Shown in pieces: positions 12,501 through 24,921 of a DNA stretch of 64,000 nt (the first letter of the stretch is position 1; each line of letters begins with the position of its first letter). Location: positions 10,015,647-10,079,646 of the forward strand of contig OY365810.1 in assembly GCA_959347315.1 (NCBI GenBank), given 5' to 3'. The notes beneath the pieces are model-generated. The model did not search any database. It was not told the DNA's origin and was given only the letters and a program-made list of their open reading frames with translations. Both the position numbers and the translations under genes were made by a program. The DNA comes from Bimastos eiseni (taxonomy: Eukaryota; Annelida; Clitellata; Crassiclitellata; Lumbricidae).

Positions 12501-13107
12501 GTGGATTCTGTTGTAGTTTACTGTTTAGTTGGGAATAAGTGTGATCTCAGTGACCGACGGAAGGTTTCTTCGGCTGAGGCCGAGTCATTCGCCGCGTCCA
12601 TTGGTGCCAAAAACTTCGAAGTATCAGCACTTGTAGACAAAGGTATGATCTTCGAGTAGTGCAGCCAGCCCAGACGCTGATTTACATTACTGTAATTATA
12701 GTTGTCGTTATAAATTTGTTCAGGAACAGGAGATTTACTTGTCGGGGAAAGAATGCCTATGCTACCAGTTTTTTAAGCATCTGAAATCTGAATTCTTCCA
12801 CTGTAAAAATTTGTTTTTTTAAAGTGAATCTAAATTACTAATTACGTTACACTATTGAATGTAGGAGTTTTTTGTTACTAAGTTTCTGTATTGTGTGTTA
12901 GGTGTTGATGCTGTGTTCTACCACATTGCCGAGTCCCTGGTGAAGATTTCCAAGGAAGAATTAACAGAGTATACGAGCGATCATTTCTCCACCTCCAAGC
13001 CATCCCAAGACATTTCCGATAGCTCAGAAAACCCAAATCCATCTAACGGTTCAATCGTTTCGCCATCCATATCAGAGCAAAGGACCTGGAGAAAGAATTG
13101 CTGCTGA
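6502..13107 (+). CDS. Rab-family small GTPase (Rab5/21/22-like), first exon not found
   Basis: Six exons join in phase: 6502-6598, 9911-9980, 10788-10881, 11783-11812, 12517-12642 and 12902-13107, all with AG acceptors and GT donors. They give 207 aa starting inside the P-loop (GVGKTS). The switch I region reads SPTIGASF, switch [14 protein letters not shown], the base-binding motif NKCD, and the C-terminus WRKNCC, a two-cysteine prenylation signal. PTIGASF plus APMYYR places it near Rab5, Rab21 and Rab22/31, which act in endosomal traffic as GTP-dependent switches; the exact subfamily is not settled. The G5 motif reads SAL instead of the usual SAK. The first exon must end in one G (phase 1) and encode the residues before GVGKT; no convincing one was seen in 1-6500, so it is either missed or left of the window. 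The frame is intact, so the gene is probably functional. Confidence 0.93.
7316..7531. repeat. 35-bp minisatellite in a Rab intron
   Basis: Units start at 7316, 7351, 7386, 7421, 7456 and 7491, each 35 bp and beginning gaagtgaggg (first unit gaagtaaggg), plus a broken seventh at 7526. A further partial unit (aagtgagggcttttgctcta) resumes at 9660 after the LINE. The array was therefore continuous before the insertion. Confidence 0.93.
7532..9659 (+). mobile_element. 5'-truncated CR1/L2-like LINE inserted in the minisatellite
   Basis: The element begins in the linker between endonuclease and reverse transcriptase (about 7543: [13 protein letters not shown]) and runs through [49 protein letters not shown] (catalytic YADD), [12 protein letters not shown] and the C-terminal [13 protein letters not shown], ending with a (TAA)n-type tail at about 9640-9659. 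A 41-bp tandem duplication at 8172-8253 and at least three other frameshifts break the frame. It is flanked by aagtg on both sides, probably a short target duplication. It sits in sense orientation in the intron between the Rab P-loop and switch II exons. Confidence 0.92.
9660..9686. repeat. right-hand remnant of the 35-bp minisatellite
   Basis: It reads aagtgagggcttttgctcta and continues for a few more matching bases before unique sequence. It matches the units at 7316-7525 and marks the right border of the LINE insertion. Confidence 0.9.
10925..11290. repeat. two-copy tandem duplication, period about 189 bp
   Basis: gagtgggcggtgttaaaatt at 10925 recurs as gagtgggctgtcttaaaatt at 11114. Both are followed in the same order by 'gaaccctgaccttct', 'ggccatgtcctt' and 'cattccag..ctcctttcttc' variants. 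The duplication lies in the Rab intron after the 10788-10881 exon. Confidence 0.8.
11783..11812 (+). CDS. 30-nt microexon of the Rab gene
   Basis: The exon lies between a tttgcag acceptor and a gtgagc donor and encodes [10 protein letters not shown] once flanking phase-1 bases are added. It is needed: joining 10881 directly to 12517 would keep the frame (phase 1 to phase 1) but remove ten residues between the WVK helix and the strand leading to NKCD, a stretch present in other Rabs. Automated gene finders often miss an exon this short. Confidence 0.85.
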
Positions 13108-13726
13108 TTTTCTATGAAATTGTCCACTGTTCCTTCATTTCAAGTGTGAACTGTGATGCTACCATTATGAAATTATGTTTTTCTGGAATCATCTAATGAT
13201 CATATTTTATTTGAATTTATATCACATTGCACATCGTCTGAACTCATGGCAAGTCTACAACTTTGGACTAAACAGTTAAAACAGCTAAAATATTTCAAGG
13301 TATTTTCCTTATCTTGGGCTTCAAGTTCAAGGTCAAGCTTCAAGTTAAATTATATGTACACTGCATATTGTCTAGTTCTATATTTCAGTCCATATTATCT
13401 GACTACATATTTGTACATTAGTGTTCAGATTGTTTCAATAATGTGCAGGTTATGTAGAATTATGCATTGCATATTTCTTTGGTTAGTCCATATATTATAT
13501 GGCTAGTTGAAATTACACACAAACATGTTGTATGGTTTCCAAGAGTTCTGTATTTGTGACTGTCTTTGTAACAACTCATATATTAATGGACTTGTTGATT
13601 TCTCGGCATAATATTTGCTTCAGATGATTGTGTTGGCAGGACAGTTAGATCTTGCTATATTTGTTCCATTTATTTTGTTACTTTGCAGTGTATTTCTCCA
13701 TATTCTGTCCAGCATAAGGTCTCAAT
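13108..13726 (+). other. probable Rab 3' UTR
   Basis: AT-rich sequence directly after the Rab stop with no frame or repeat of note. The UTR may extend further; AATAAA-type signals occur near 14865 and 15239 but none is decisive. Confidence 0.4.
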
Positions 13727-14145
13727 TAGGACTGTACCAAATAGGTGATTTTCACTATTTGGCCGAATACGAATAATTGAACCAACTATTTGGCCGAATA
13801 CGAATAGTGCGCGAAATAGGTCTATCGACAAATTTCAAAGCAAAAGTTTCAGATCGATAAAATTAATACATGAACTAAAAGTAAACAGTTAAATCCATGT
13901 AATTTTGTCATCCTTTTACCAGTCTTTGTTATCTACAAATTGAACAAATTTCACTGAACTTAGAAATGAAACGGGTGATACCGCAATAACGTGGTCAAGG
14001 CAGTAGAAAATTACTTCAGTCCTCTAGATATAGCAGCTGCCACTTGGGCAGAAACACATGTCACGTTACCACTATTCGCATTCGTTCTGACCGTTACTAT
14101 TTGGCCCACTATTCGGCTCCAAAGCGAATATTCGGTACAGCCCTA
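13727..14145. mobile_element. hAT-type MITE, 419 bp
   Basis: The ends are inverted: taggactgtaccaaata on the left and, read from the right on the other strand, tagggctgtaccgaatattc. Both arms continue with TTTGGCCGAATAC-like and GAATAGT motifs. The flanks gtctcaat (13719-13726) and gtctaaat (14146-14153) form an 8-bp target duplication with one mismatch, typical of hAT. There is no coding capacity. Confidence 0.85.
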
Positions 14146-17100
14146 GTCTAAATAGATTCGTAGTTTCGTAGTGGAGAACATGAGATTGTTACAAAGCTTA
14201 TTGTGTGTAATTAAGATGTTGACATTTTTATTTTGAGCTTGACACCTCTGTCTTAATCTGAAATATTTATCTTGTCAGATCTGTAGTATTCAGTTACAAC
14301 TTGAAAGTGCTACTAAGTGGTTCATCTATAAATATAGAGCAATCTTTATGTTAAATGTATGTACTAGTATGTAATATGTATGCGAGTCAATGTGTGGGTA
14401 TGTATATAGACAATGTCTTAATAGGTATTGTTATAATGTCATTCTGATAGCACATCATGTCTTATTTCATTCCTATACATCTATGTGGGGTATCTATGGT
14501 TTAGAATCAACTTTGCTACAAAAGAATTTGTGTTGCTGACTCGCCTAACCTCACAGACCTTAAGATCAAAGTGTGTAGAGCCAGCAGAAATCTGTGCCAG
14601 TTGAATTGTATACCAAACTTCCAGTTGATTGTTTGAAAATATTTATGTTCAATGGTTGTGTATTAAAATTCATGCAGAGCTGGTTGTTCAGGTAGAGCTT
14701 ATTAGTTAAGGTCAAATGCACTTTTCCTTTTTCAGTTTTTAGATGCACTTTAGGATCATTTTACAATATGCACACCTGTATCACAGTATCATGAAGAAGA
14801 TTAAGCACACATAAAATCCAGCCAAGTATGTTCACCTGTGGATCTTGTTTTATTCAAATAAACCAGCTGCTAGGACCTATAAACGAGGTGAAGCACCTTG
14901 ATGTGGACTTGTGCTAGTTGTAAGTCCATGTGATATTCAAAAGTCAAATGGCTATAAATGACATCATATTGGAGAGTGTGGTCTTGTCGTACTGGTGAAA
15001 TTCATTGTTTTATTGGTTGTACAGTTTTCAATATTTCTGTTGTTTCATTTTATATTTTTTTTAAATATTGATTGTGTGCTTTCCATCACGAGTTTAAATT
15101 ATCTTCTATTGTTGACACAAGCTATAGTTGACGTTTCACTAATTCCAATATAATTTGTGTAGCTAAATTAAATACATTCTACATGGATCTGTTGAAAGTA
15201 GACACTATCTTGGATGTTGAGATTCAAATTGTTTGGTAATAAATAGCTTGTGTATGTGGGGGTAAATCTGTCAGATTGCACTTGCTGACTTTGTGGTGGG
15301 ACATATCAGTGTCTGGTTGTTGGTCACATGAGGCAGTATGCGTAACAAGGCAGTAGATGCGTCCATTGGATTGTGATTTTGGAATTTGTATTAGTAAATT
15401 CTATAGCATCAGCAAAAGATTAGTTTGCCAAGAATAGTGATTAATTGATGCCTTTTGTATTATTATTATATTTCTGATTAGAAATATTAAAAAATTGTTC
15501 GAGATTTATTGAATGCCATGGCCCATGGTCTGTAAATGTGCATCATGAGATTAAAATTGTTAAATATCGCATTCAGAGCTGAAGTATTTAAGAAATATGC
15601 CTGTGGTGTTTGGTCTATTTCTACGATTTTTTTGCAATTGAACTAGAAAAGAGTTATTCAATTGACTGTAACGGGCACTTGTTTAAAATGAAATCTTTGA
15701 GTTTTTAAATGTGCTATAGAAATAAGTTTAAAAATGTATATATTTAATTTGTTGGAATCACAAGAATGGTTGCACATTGCAGTAGTTTAAAAATAACCAT
15801 TGAAACATTGTTTATAAATGATTCTGATGTAAATGTTTTATCATAGGATGTAAACTATCCATGTACATTCTTTGTAAATGCCTGTGAAGCATTAATTTTG
15901 CCAAATGTTTTGCCAAATGTATGTATACAATCGTAATAATGATGCATTAAGAATATTGTTGGCTGTAGATATATTGTATTATGTTTATGTAAGAATTTGG
16001 ACCAATCACATGTATTCCTTCATTTTTAACATCTTGCTATGTTTTTATGTAGTTGATATTGAGCAGATCTTTGTATAAGGACCCATTTAAAACAAAGCAT
16101 TTGTTTCCCAGTCCCTGCTTAAAGTGCATGTGACAGTTAGCGTGGGGGGGACCAATAGAAGACGTTTGTTATCTGATTGAACAAACTTTAATCGTCCATC
16201 GTGACAGAATTAAACTCGTTTTCCAAAATAAAATAGCATGTCCTTTAGTACTGCTTAACAAATCCTGAAACAGTAATCGAAACTAAGAAGATTACATGCA
16301 TATTATTGAAAAAATAAATTAACATGAAACATTAATATGGCAGCAAAATACAAGAAAAGAGGAAAAATAAAACAGATTGAAATTAATGTAATGAACTGCT
16401 GGCTAACTAACTATTGTTGTTTTCTAAAGTCACCAAATAAATCCAAAACTCAAAATCCAAAACTCAACTTCACCCACTGCCAAAGATATCTTACATGAAG
16501 CAGATTAATGAATGTACAGAAATGCAAGCTGCATTGGAATCCAGTTACCTCACTTTTGGCATTGATGTGTTAAAGGCAGATCTTTCTACTCAACTATTCA
16601 AATATTGACAATTTCCTTTTCAATGATATGGTGTCAGTTAAAACATTGCCCAGTGTTTTCCTAAATTTTGAGACATTACCCAGTGTTTTCCAAAATGATA
16701 AGAAGACTTTTATGACAAGATTGAAATAAATTAAATCTGCATGCTGACCTTATTGCAAGCAAACTACTCTCTGACAGTCATGAACATTTTAGTAATACAA
16801 GTGCTAACAGTTACTGGGAAACCAGTTCAGCTCATCATTAAAGTGGTAAAGCTTAAAAAATGAACAGTATAGAAGCAAATAAGCATGTGATCAATCAGAG
16901 TTCAGATACTGCCAATAGCAACTAATGAAAGACTGTCTCAAGATGCAGAACTCCTGCAAGACATTGAAACACTTATACAAGTAAATGTTTAAAAACTAAA
17001 CAAGAACATTTTTTCATAACCTTCGACTTTGAAATCTATCACAATGCGTAGATATATAACTTGAACACACTTAAAGAAAACAATAAACGAAATAATATAG

Positions 17101-17611
17101 ATGTCTCATCCACGCAAATATTCACATTGCCTTTAGTGCTACTGTGTTTGATCACATATTATATGCATGTATCAACGAATATTATATATCAACGACGTAA
17201 GAAACAAAAACACCATATCAATTAAGATGGTCAACTCAACAATCATGTGACTAAAGCTTCTTTTAAAACATGCAAAACAAAATTTATCACCAAAACTGAT
17301 CAAAAATAACTAGCCTGAACATAAAAATCCTGTGGCAAGCATGCAGATAGCACTAACAGACGTAAATGAATGTTAACTATGCCAGATCTTAGAACAAACT
17401 TAATCGATAACATAAAACAAAAAACAGGTGCCATCAGAAAAGCGTAAACACAACAAAAATACACATTTCTTTTCAGTTTCAAAAGGATTCACACAATTCA
17501 CAAAAGAGAAACAAAACAGAGCACAAAATAATTCAGAATCAAACGATGTCATAAACGTTCGGCAAACCAAATCCTGCAAAGTACTATTCCTATTTCAATC
17601 ACAACTCTGCC
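14146..17611. other. non-coding stretch between the convergent Rab and PCED1 genes
   Basis: AT-rich with no open frame of interest. It presumably holds the 3' UTRs of both genes. A minus-strand ATTAAA-type signal occurs near 16186. A short run at 15765-15810 resembles 19590-19640 (agaatggytgyacaytgcag), suggesting a weak interspersed repeat. Confidence 0.5.
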
Positions 17612-20600
17612 TCAATATGGCTTATAGCGACACGAGTAACCGGGAACAGAGCTCGGTTTGTTTACATTCGAAGTCACCGTGACGATCCTATTTTCTTGTC
17701 CAGACGGCAACTTTCTTTCAAGAGATTCCGAGACAGCCGGTTTAAAACTTCTTTTGATGTTCGAGAGGCCGCGGTCAAACCGACATCGGTCAGGGATGTT
17801 GACGCACCACGCCTTACAGATGTGTGCAACCAAAATGTTGGTGATTTCTCGGTGGATGATGTCGTCCCAGTGAATGCCGTCGTCCTTGCGGTGGCGGATT
17901 CGATTTCGAAAGACATAATGCAGATCAACGATGTCAAATTTGAAGTCAGAGATGACCTGGCTAGCATAGAAGTTCGCCATCAGTTGGTCGAGGCGAAGAA
18001 TGTCGCTCAGGAAGTTGATGTGATCCAGAAGAAAGCCTCCGCGGATGTTGTTTGAGACAGGCATCGCTGTCGTCCAGATGACGAGGGTGTTGCCTGGAAG
18101 GATGCGATGCAGATAGAAGCAGAACTTTTGCAGATTCTCTTTGTAAAATCTCAATGAGGTTGGGCCATATCTGTGGGAAAATGACAACCCAGCAACATAT
18201 CCTAATCCACAAATAATTTGACTGCAATGTTCCGTCGTTTGATGACCGTCGGCTGTGTCGGTTTCCAAGCCATGTTTAGCACATGCACGTCACTAAAGGG
18301 TTAAGTCATCAACCAACCAGACTCTGACAAACATCCTGTTTTTAGAAAATGATTTGATTTTCTCTTCAGATCATTATCAAGATAATGTTTGTCTTTAAGA
18401 TCATTATCAATATCACTTGTTCTTTGAGATTATTAACTGGATCAATTTCTTCTTTAAGATCGTCATCAATGTCATTTATTCTTCAAGATTATTACCAAGG
18501 TCATTGTGCACAAGTAGAAGAACACACTTAAAATGGCAAAAAATAATTTCATGTGACCAACGCTTAAGACAATTTCCAGTGTGATGACTGCCATTCGAAC
18601 AAAACAACTACCACAACTAACAAATATTATTCATATTATAAATTTTCATAATAATATGGTAGTAATACAAGAGTGCCATCTGCACATGCAACTGCAGACT
18701 GCAAAACAGTGTAGAAAGAGAAACACTGGGATTTTATTGAACCCTAGCATAAACAGGTATACAACATTTACAATAAGTTCAATAACCAATCATTACAAAC
18801 AACATATGATTAGGATGTAGGACTTGAACTGCAAATGAAGTAGCAAAATGCCATAATAATAATAAGTACTATCTTAGATCTATTCAAAAAATATTAACCA
18901 CTGTTTAATTACCAAGCATCTATCAATGATACTGAGCAACACCATAAGTGAATAGACTTGCCCAAGATCCCACACAGTTATATCAAAGGGGAGACTAAAA
19001 TTCAAGCTCTGTGTTTCAAGGCAAGTGCTTTAACCAGTCAGCAACCATGCCCTACAAATAATTAAGAAACAATCGACAACGTAACCTTGTAATATCCCAC
19101 AGACAGCTGTTAACTAATATCACGTCTGGAATCGGATCTTTTGCAAGATCTGCAATGATCGTCTCAACGAGGCTGTTGTAAATACGAGTGATGAAATAGA
19201 ATCGCAAGACATGAGTTGGCTCGGCGTACTGTCTCACTTCTCGGTAGTCCTTTCCATTTGTCATAGAACCCTTCTCTCCGCCTTCGATCAGTTCATCACC
19301 CATAAAGCTCAGCTCACCCTACAAATTTAAAGAAATTAATTTAACTAATTCACTGTGGTCCTCAGAAATCATCCCATTTAATATAGAAAGTAGTTTTTTT
19401 TAATACAGCCTAAGATGCAATTGTGAGTATAAATGTAAGCAACTTTATTTCCATGGCCTATGAGGGGAGGTCATACCTCTCCTCCACCATCTTACCTTCA
19501 CTCTTACGAGTGTACGGCGCTTGCGCTCATCAAAGCGGGTTACAAAATCATCTATTTAATTTCTAATTATGAAAATTTCTCTGTGATCACAGGAATCATG
19601 AGAATGGCTGTACACTGCAGTAGCAAAAAGAGAAACATTGGAATTCTTAAGCAAATGTCTTGTTAAAGAGCCTTGCTATTATAGTCTATGATGACCATAA
19701 CATTACCAGGATAATGACTTACAACAGAAACGAAGGACATCACTTCATAGAAATTCCTTCCTCAGCAACATCTCCCAATCACAGCCAAAACCTACATATT
19801 TTTCATAATTTTCACCTATGGTGGAATATAATACAATACAAAACAATACATTGAAATTGATACTGTCCTCCTTCCAGCATTAAGAAGCACACAAGCATAC
19901 AACAGATCATCGATGGCGCAGAGGAATTGCGAGCAACAGCGACCACCTCAGTGGAGGGTCAAAACGAGCGCTCTACACAATTGGTTACGAAAAGGATCGA
20001 GCGCGAAGTCCATTCCAAGGCAAAGCTTCTTCCAAGCCACACACCAACAGTTCAAAATAAGATATTTAGGCAAATTGCACTGATTGCATCACACAGGATG
20101 TTACACAGAGGTGCAATAGAGTTATAGAATTCAGAGTTCAGGAAGTGAGCTTGTTTCCCTTATCCCCCGGTTGACTAGTCCTTCTTCTACTAGGTGGCAA
20201 CGTTGGTTAACTCAGATGCGTAACATAACTGGCACCTTGCACGGCTGCCGACCATTACATATAAGAATCCTGTAATAACTTTCATCATGCATTCATAGTA
20301 TGCTCGCAATCATACTGCGGTTTGTCAGTTTGAAATCAAACAAAATCAATTATTATTAATATAGCACGACATCATACACGTTGATAAAGGTAAAACTTTT
20401 AATTTCAGTAAACTTGAATTCCTATCAAAATTATTCTCAATATTGCAATTCAGCCTAAAAGTTTTTTATTTGTTTAAATACTTCTGTTCCCCTTAAAAAT
20501 GGACGCATTTTGAGCATAGCACTCACACGTTTTCGGAGTTCAAACTGAGTCAGGAATCTCGGCTCTTGTAGAAGCAACACCAAGTCCTTGTATATTGATC

Positions 20601-21607
20601 TCATCACTATTCAGACACAATTTCCATATGAAAATAAAAGAACAGAAACTGAAACTAGAGACTATCCACAAAACCTTCTATTAAGTAAACTCTTGGTATC
20701 AAAACCTTATTAACCGGAATATTGTGCAAAGCCATTGAAAGTTTACACGCTGTCTGGGTACAGACAAACATGTGAATTACAACAAGACATTAAAAATTGT
20801 CTGCACAGTTATTTTCACCTGGCCTGATACTTGCCTAAGCCCCTGTTGTAGCATCAAGGGTACAAGTACCAAATTATAAAAAAACTTAATTACAGCTCCT
20901 ACTAGATGATGGAATGATGCATTATCTAAACCAGATGGTACCAAAGGGTACACAAGAAAAATTTTTAAATAAATATTTCGTGCAGATACAGATAATCAAT
21001 CAGTCAATTAATAAAATTTGATATAGTGCCTCTTCAAGAAATCTACTCAGAGGCACTCCCAGTCCAACCACTGTGAAAGGGGACAGGTTTAAGAGAAGAG
21101 TAGAAAGAATTGCAGGGTTTGAAATGCCATATCATGCGTTAATGCTTTTTTTGTTATACAAACACCATTAGTAGCCATAACACGACAACACATTAAGTGA
21201 GTTCTTGTGTAATTGGGTCACAAGTAAATGGGACAGCATTGCACATACCATGAAGCACAACAGAGTGTGCACTCATGCAAAATTAAACTTATAGAATGGT
21301 TTTGTTTAAAAAACTGCAATTTCTTGAGATAACTGTTGATCAAGTTTGAATAAGCATTGCATTATTGTCATAAATAAATTCAAACAACATGAACATGCAT
21401 TAGATTTACAGTTGTCTTCATTCAAATCTAGCAGTTTAGGGCAGGTTATGATAAAGAGTGATTGATTGCTTTTAAATACACAACACCAATCAGACTTCGG
21501 CAACAATGAAAAGATCCAACCCTACCACTATCTCCAATAACTACAATGCATTTGTTGTAGAAAATCTTCTGTATGTCCTCTGGACTGAATATATACTGGC
21601 CAAACAT
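17612..21607 (-). CDS. PCED1: PC-esterase (SGNH/GDSL-fold) domain protein, PCED1/FAM113 family
   Basis: Four exons on the minus strand join in phase: 21607-21526, 20606-20527, 19318-19086 and 18170-17612, giving 317 aa with a stop at 17612. The ATG at 21607 has an in-frame TGA shortly upstream, which supports it as the start. Family landmarks appear in order: VVIGDSVMRSIYKDLVLLLQ (Ser27 of the GDS box, split by intron 1), GELSF and LIEGG, YREVRQ, VNSCLWDITRYG (Asn124 as likely oxyanion residue, Arg132 codon split by intron 3), MPVSNNIRGGF, and DGIHWD (Asp229/His232). These fit the Ser-Asp-His arrangement of SGNH hydrolases, so an intact enzyme fold is likely. The substrate of animal PCED1 proteins is not known to me. 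The tail after about residue 255 is polar and low in recognisable motifs. The donor after exon 3 (gttacg) is weak. The gene converges on the Rab gene and diverges from MFSD14. Confidence 0.93.
18361..18510. repeat. 30-bp degenerate minisatellite in PCED1 intron 3
   Basis: tcttyaagattattatcaa-like units recur at about 18362, 18392, 18421, 18451 and 18480, a period near 30 bp with many substitutions. It lies in the intron between the exons ending at 19086 and starting at 18170. Confidence 0.75.
18895..19058 (-). mobile_element. tRNA-derived SINE-like element
   Basis: On the minus strand, gggcatggttgctgactggt followed by taaagcacttgcc resembles the 5' half and A box of a tRNA, and gagcttgaattttag about 30 bases later resembles a decayed B box (GGTTCGAATCC). 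About 100 bases of unrelated body follow. The cloverleaf is not intact, so this is not a working tRNA. Confidence 0.45.
21000..21110 (-). mobile_element. family A LINE 3' tail fragment
   Basis: The run tatagtgcctcttcaagaaa followed by tctactcagaggcactccca is the 3' end of the LINE seen in longer form at 55270-56268. Only the tail and the last codons remain, as expected of a very short 5'-truncated insertion. Confidence 0.6.
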
Positions 21608-24600
21608 CTTTGTGCGAATTCAACCAACACCTTCAAGATCAACAGCTGCCTTGAATTAGTAAGCAGTCAAGAAACATACAGTACTGTGTATTGTGATGGT
21701 GAGGTTCTGTCAGCACCACTTTAAAAATGGTGGTCACAGTCAGAACCACTGTTTGACCCTCATGTGCTGCAATATTTTTATAAGATGATTCTATTTCGTT
21801 TAAAGCAAGTTCAAGCAACAACAATTTTTACTACAGCAAACTTAACCATTGCATATGATATCTGCAAGTGACCTTAAAGTGGCAGACAAAGTAGGCTTAT
21901 ACTAAATTCATATACAGAAGAAGGGGACAAAGAAAGGTAGGATAGAGGAGGGTGTAGGGGAAGACAGAATGAAGGGATGGAAAGAGACTGTCACCACTGC
22001 TTTCTGAAGCAACTTCTCCAGGCTAAGTAATGCCTCGGGTCACAGTTCGCAGAACACATTTATTCTAAGATAAGAAGTAGGACATAGCCGGAAATTGCCT
22101 CGGACATTCGCCTCGGCCGAATACTGGACTATTCGGAAGTATTCGCCTCGGCAATTATTACACCCGCAAATAGCTAAAAATAACTTTTTTGATCAAATAA
22201 TTTTTTTTTATAAAATAATATTTACGACTAATGGACTTACTTATAAGTTATTGATTAATTAAACAAGAACTTAACATTCCATTGAATTTTCTTTAAAATA
22301 ATTATGTTAATTTATATATTTTAATTTCTTTTGGTTGCATTTCCCAGGTGGCAACCAAATCAGTCAATTTTCCGCTTGAATACCGAAAAGAAATAAAGAT
22401 AGAAAGTAAAGATATAGCCTAGAGTGCGACGATACGCTATATGAAGGATATTGCTATAGGCTCTGCATTGACTATAGATAATTATCCGTAACTATGCAGG
22501 TTAACTACGCTTTGCCTACGGATGGTACTCGCTGCTAGTCGCTGGCCAGATTTGCCGCTACTATTCGGTTCGCACCCAGATCCGGCAAATAGTTAATCCA
22601 AATACTCGGATTCGGTACTCGGTGGAAATTGTCTACTCGGTTATGCCCTAATAAGAAGCCAAGTATAGTCAGTATGAAATGTGGGCAATTATGATTAAAT
22701 GTAAATGACAAGTTTATGTACGTTCAAATGTGCATGTTTGGCAACTCATACAATACTTATAGGACCTACAATGAACTGCAATAACAAATAATGCGTGAAA
22801 TTCTATAAAGTGTTTTAAAAATAGATTTTGCACAAGCAAAAATGAATAATGGAGAAAACATTCACCGGTAATTATTATTTTGATAAATGAAAACGCAAAT
22901 ATCAACTTTAGGAGACCATCCCTTTCATAACATTTAAAAGAAATGAACTTTCGATTTAGTGTCACCAACTATAACAGATATCACATTTGAGCCTATTGCT
23001 TCTTACCAATTTTTCACGATTTATAACGTTTACAGATTACGTCGTTTCTGTAAAGTTGGTCTTGTAACAACCAAGCTACCTACTCGTGACTAACAACGTC
23101 TATTTTAGTCGGCCATTTTGATTTAAACAAGCCGCGGGTTCTTTGCTTCCATTGGAGGAAAATTTAAACGACGAATAAAGACTTTTAGCTCATGACACAA
23201 TCCTTTTTCTGTTAGTTTAGTCAAGCGACATAATGAATTAACTTCTTTACGTACAATTTTTTTCAATTTTTGTAGTAACGCTAGTCATCGTAATCAATAT
23301 TCATGTAGCGCCACACTTTTCTCTTGACCGGTCTTGACTGAAGAAGATGATTCGTTTATTTAGACGGAAGACAAATTAGACAATAGGCCTATGACCAAAA
23401 CGCAGAAATGCTAACTTGAGTGACAGTGGATAACTAAAGTAGTTATATAGCAATGAATATATACCACTGATTGGAAGGCTGTACATTTATTCCACGAATC
23501 TCTATGATTTCTCTCAGTTAAGCATTGTTATGAAAAGGCAATAATTGTTAGGGTCATGGCAAGATTTTCTTTTTGCAAGCTGTTTATCTTCTATTTGATT
23601 TCAAAAGGGTCAGCAAAAAATCTGCCTTCCCAAATTGTGTCAACTTCCAGGTGGCCCTTATATATTAGTGGGATCATTTGATCTCTAATTGGTCTTATGG
23701 GAAATCTAATGTTGCTGTTTTTCTCAACTGTGCGCTTTTTGCTAATTGCCTTCTGAGTCTATCTGATTGCAAAAATAAACAATGATTGCTTGATTAATGT
23801 CATGGTTAGATATCCAAGTTAAAGTTAATATAAATATTTACTTAAATATTCATATTAATATCAATATTAATATCGATATTAATATCAACATCAATATTAG
23901 TAGTAGGTCCTAGCTGGGACTAATATTCCATATTACCTATCATAGCGCTACAACAGCGAACTTTAATTTAAATTATTGCACGTATTGTTATTTGATAATC
24001 ATTTTAAAATGTTACTCCTATTTTTTACTTATCGATGCATGAAAATTAATTAAGTTAAAAATAAACAATCGGAAAATTTTTTGCTTAATTTTCTAATAAA
24101 TAATTGAACGCTGCGGGATGATAAACACGTAAGTATAGAAAGTCTAAGGAAAAGAGATAATCGCCTCAGGTGTAATAAGTGGTAGGTTCCCATTAACTTT
24201 ATGGTGATCTGCTCAAACAAATTGCAATAGAGTAATAATGATGACTTTACCGTTTTGTTGGTAAAAAATTTACCGTTGTCGCTTTCTTCGAAAAGACTTA
24301 ACTTACTGCTCAAAATGTTAGTTTTTTATTCATGTGCTCCACAGGATGTTTGACATACAAATAGTTCTTACTTCTTTAAGATAGTAAAATCGCAGTACAG
24401 TTGCTTCATACTAAATTGCCGCATAGTGCATTCATTCTGTGGTTAATGACAAATTGACGGAAATATAATATTAATGATATCTTACTTACCAGTTTTATTG
24501 CACCCTATTCCAAATTCCAATGCAAGACTTGTTAGGATGTCTGCTAGAAAGGGCTTTTGGATTTAGCAGCAACTTTAGCGTAGGCCACAATTATTGCAAA

Positions 24601-24921
24601 TATTAGTGACTCGGCATCGTTGAAAATTAAAAACCAGTGATTAATTAGGTACTGCTAAAGTTTATGACACAGCAGACACGGTTTTTTGTATTGTTGCAAA
24701 TGCTGTTTTGTCGTCGTTTTGGCTTACCCAACTAGGTGCGATTTAATAATTTGCAAATCATGAATGGCGGATGTTGTTTAGTAAGATCGCTTGCCTTATT
24801 AGTTACATAAATGAGCAATATACAAAAGCACTAAATATAATTAAACGATTAACTGCTCGTAGAAGAAACGTACTGTGTAGTTTTTATGCTTATGTAGAAT
24901 GCTAGGGACTAGGAACGTTGT
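21608..24921. other. divergent intergenic region between PCED1 and MFSD14
   Basis: It should hold the PCED1 5' leader and promoter and the MFSD14 promoter. Apart from the MITE at 22078-22650 and an AT-rich palindromic run near 23850-23900 (repeated 'atcaatattaat'), I see no gene. No TATA box or CpG-rich core stands out. Confidence 0.5.
22078..22650. mobile_element. hAT-type MITE with perfect 8-bp target duplication, copy 1
   Basis: The element starts taggacatagccggaaattg and ends cggttatgcccta. It is flanked by ataagaag at 22070-22077 and 22651-22658, an exact 8-bp duplication. Sub-terminal TATTCGG/CCGAATA and GCCTCGGC motifs lie on the left and a cluster of ATTCGG/GGCAAATAG motifs on the right. 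It is inverted relative to its relative at 35339-36022. There is no coding sequence. Confidence 0.93.

Noticed and set aside
17658..18055. Plus-strand and alternative minus frames of 71-119 codons over PCED1 exon 4
   Set aside because: Shadows of the conserved PC-esterase frame, which carries the catalytic DGIHWD motif.
22714..22968. Minus-strand frame with a GDT-like triplet considered as PCED1 exon 1
   Set aside because: No donor follows in the right phase, whereas 21526-21607 gives VVIGDS, correct phase and an in-frame upstream stop.
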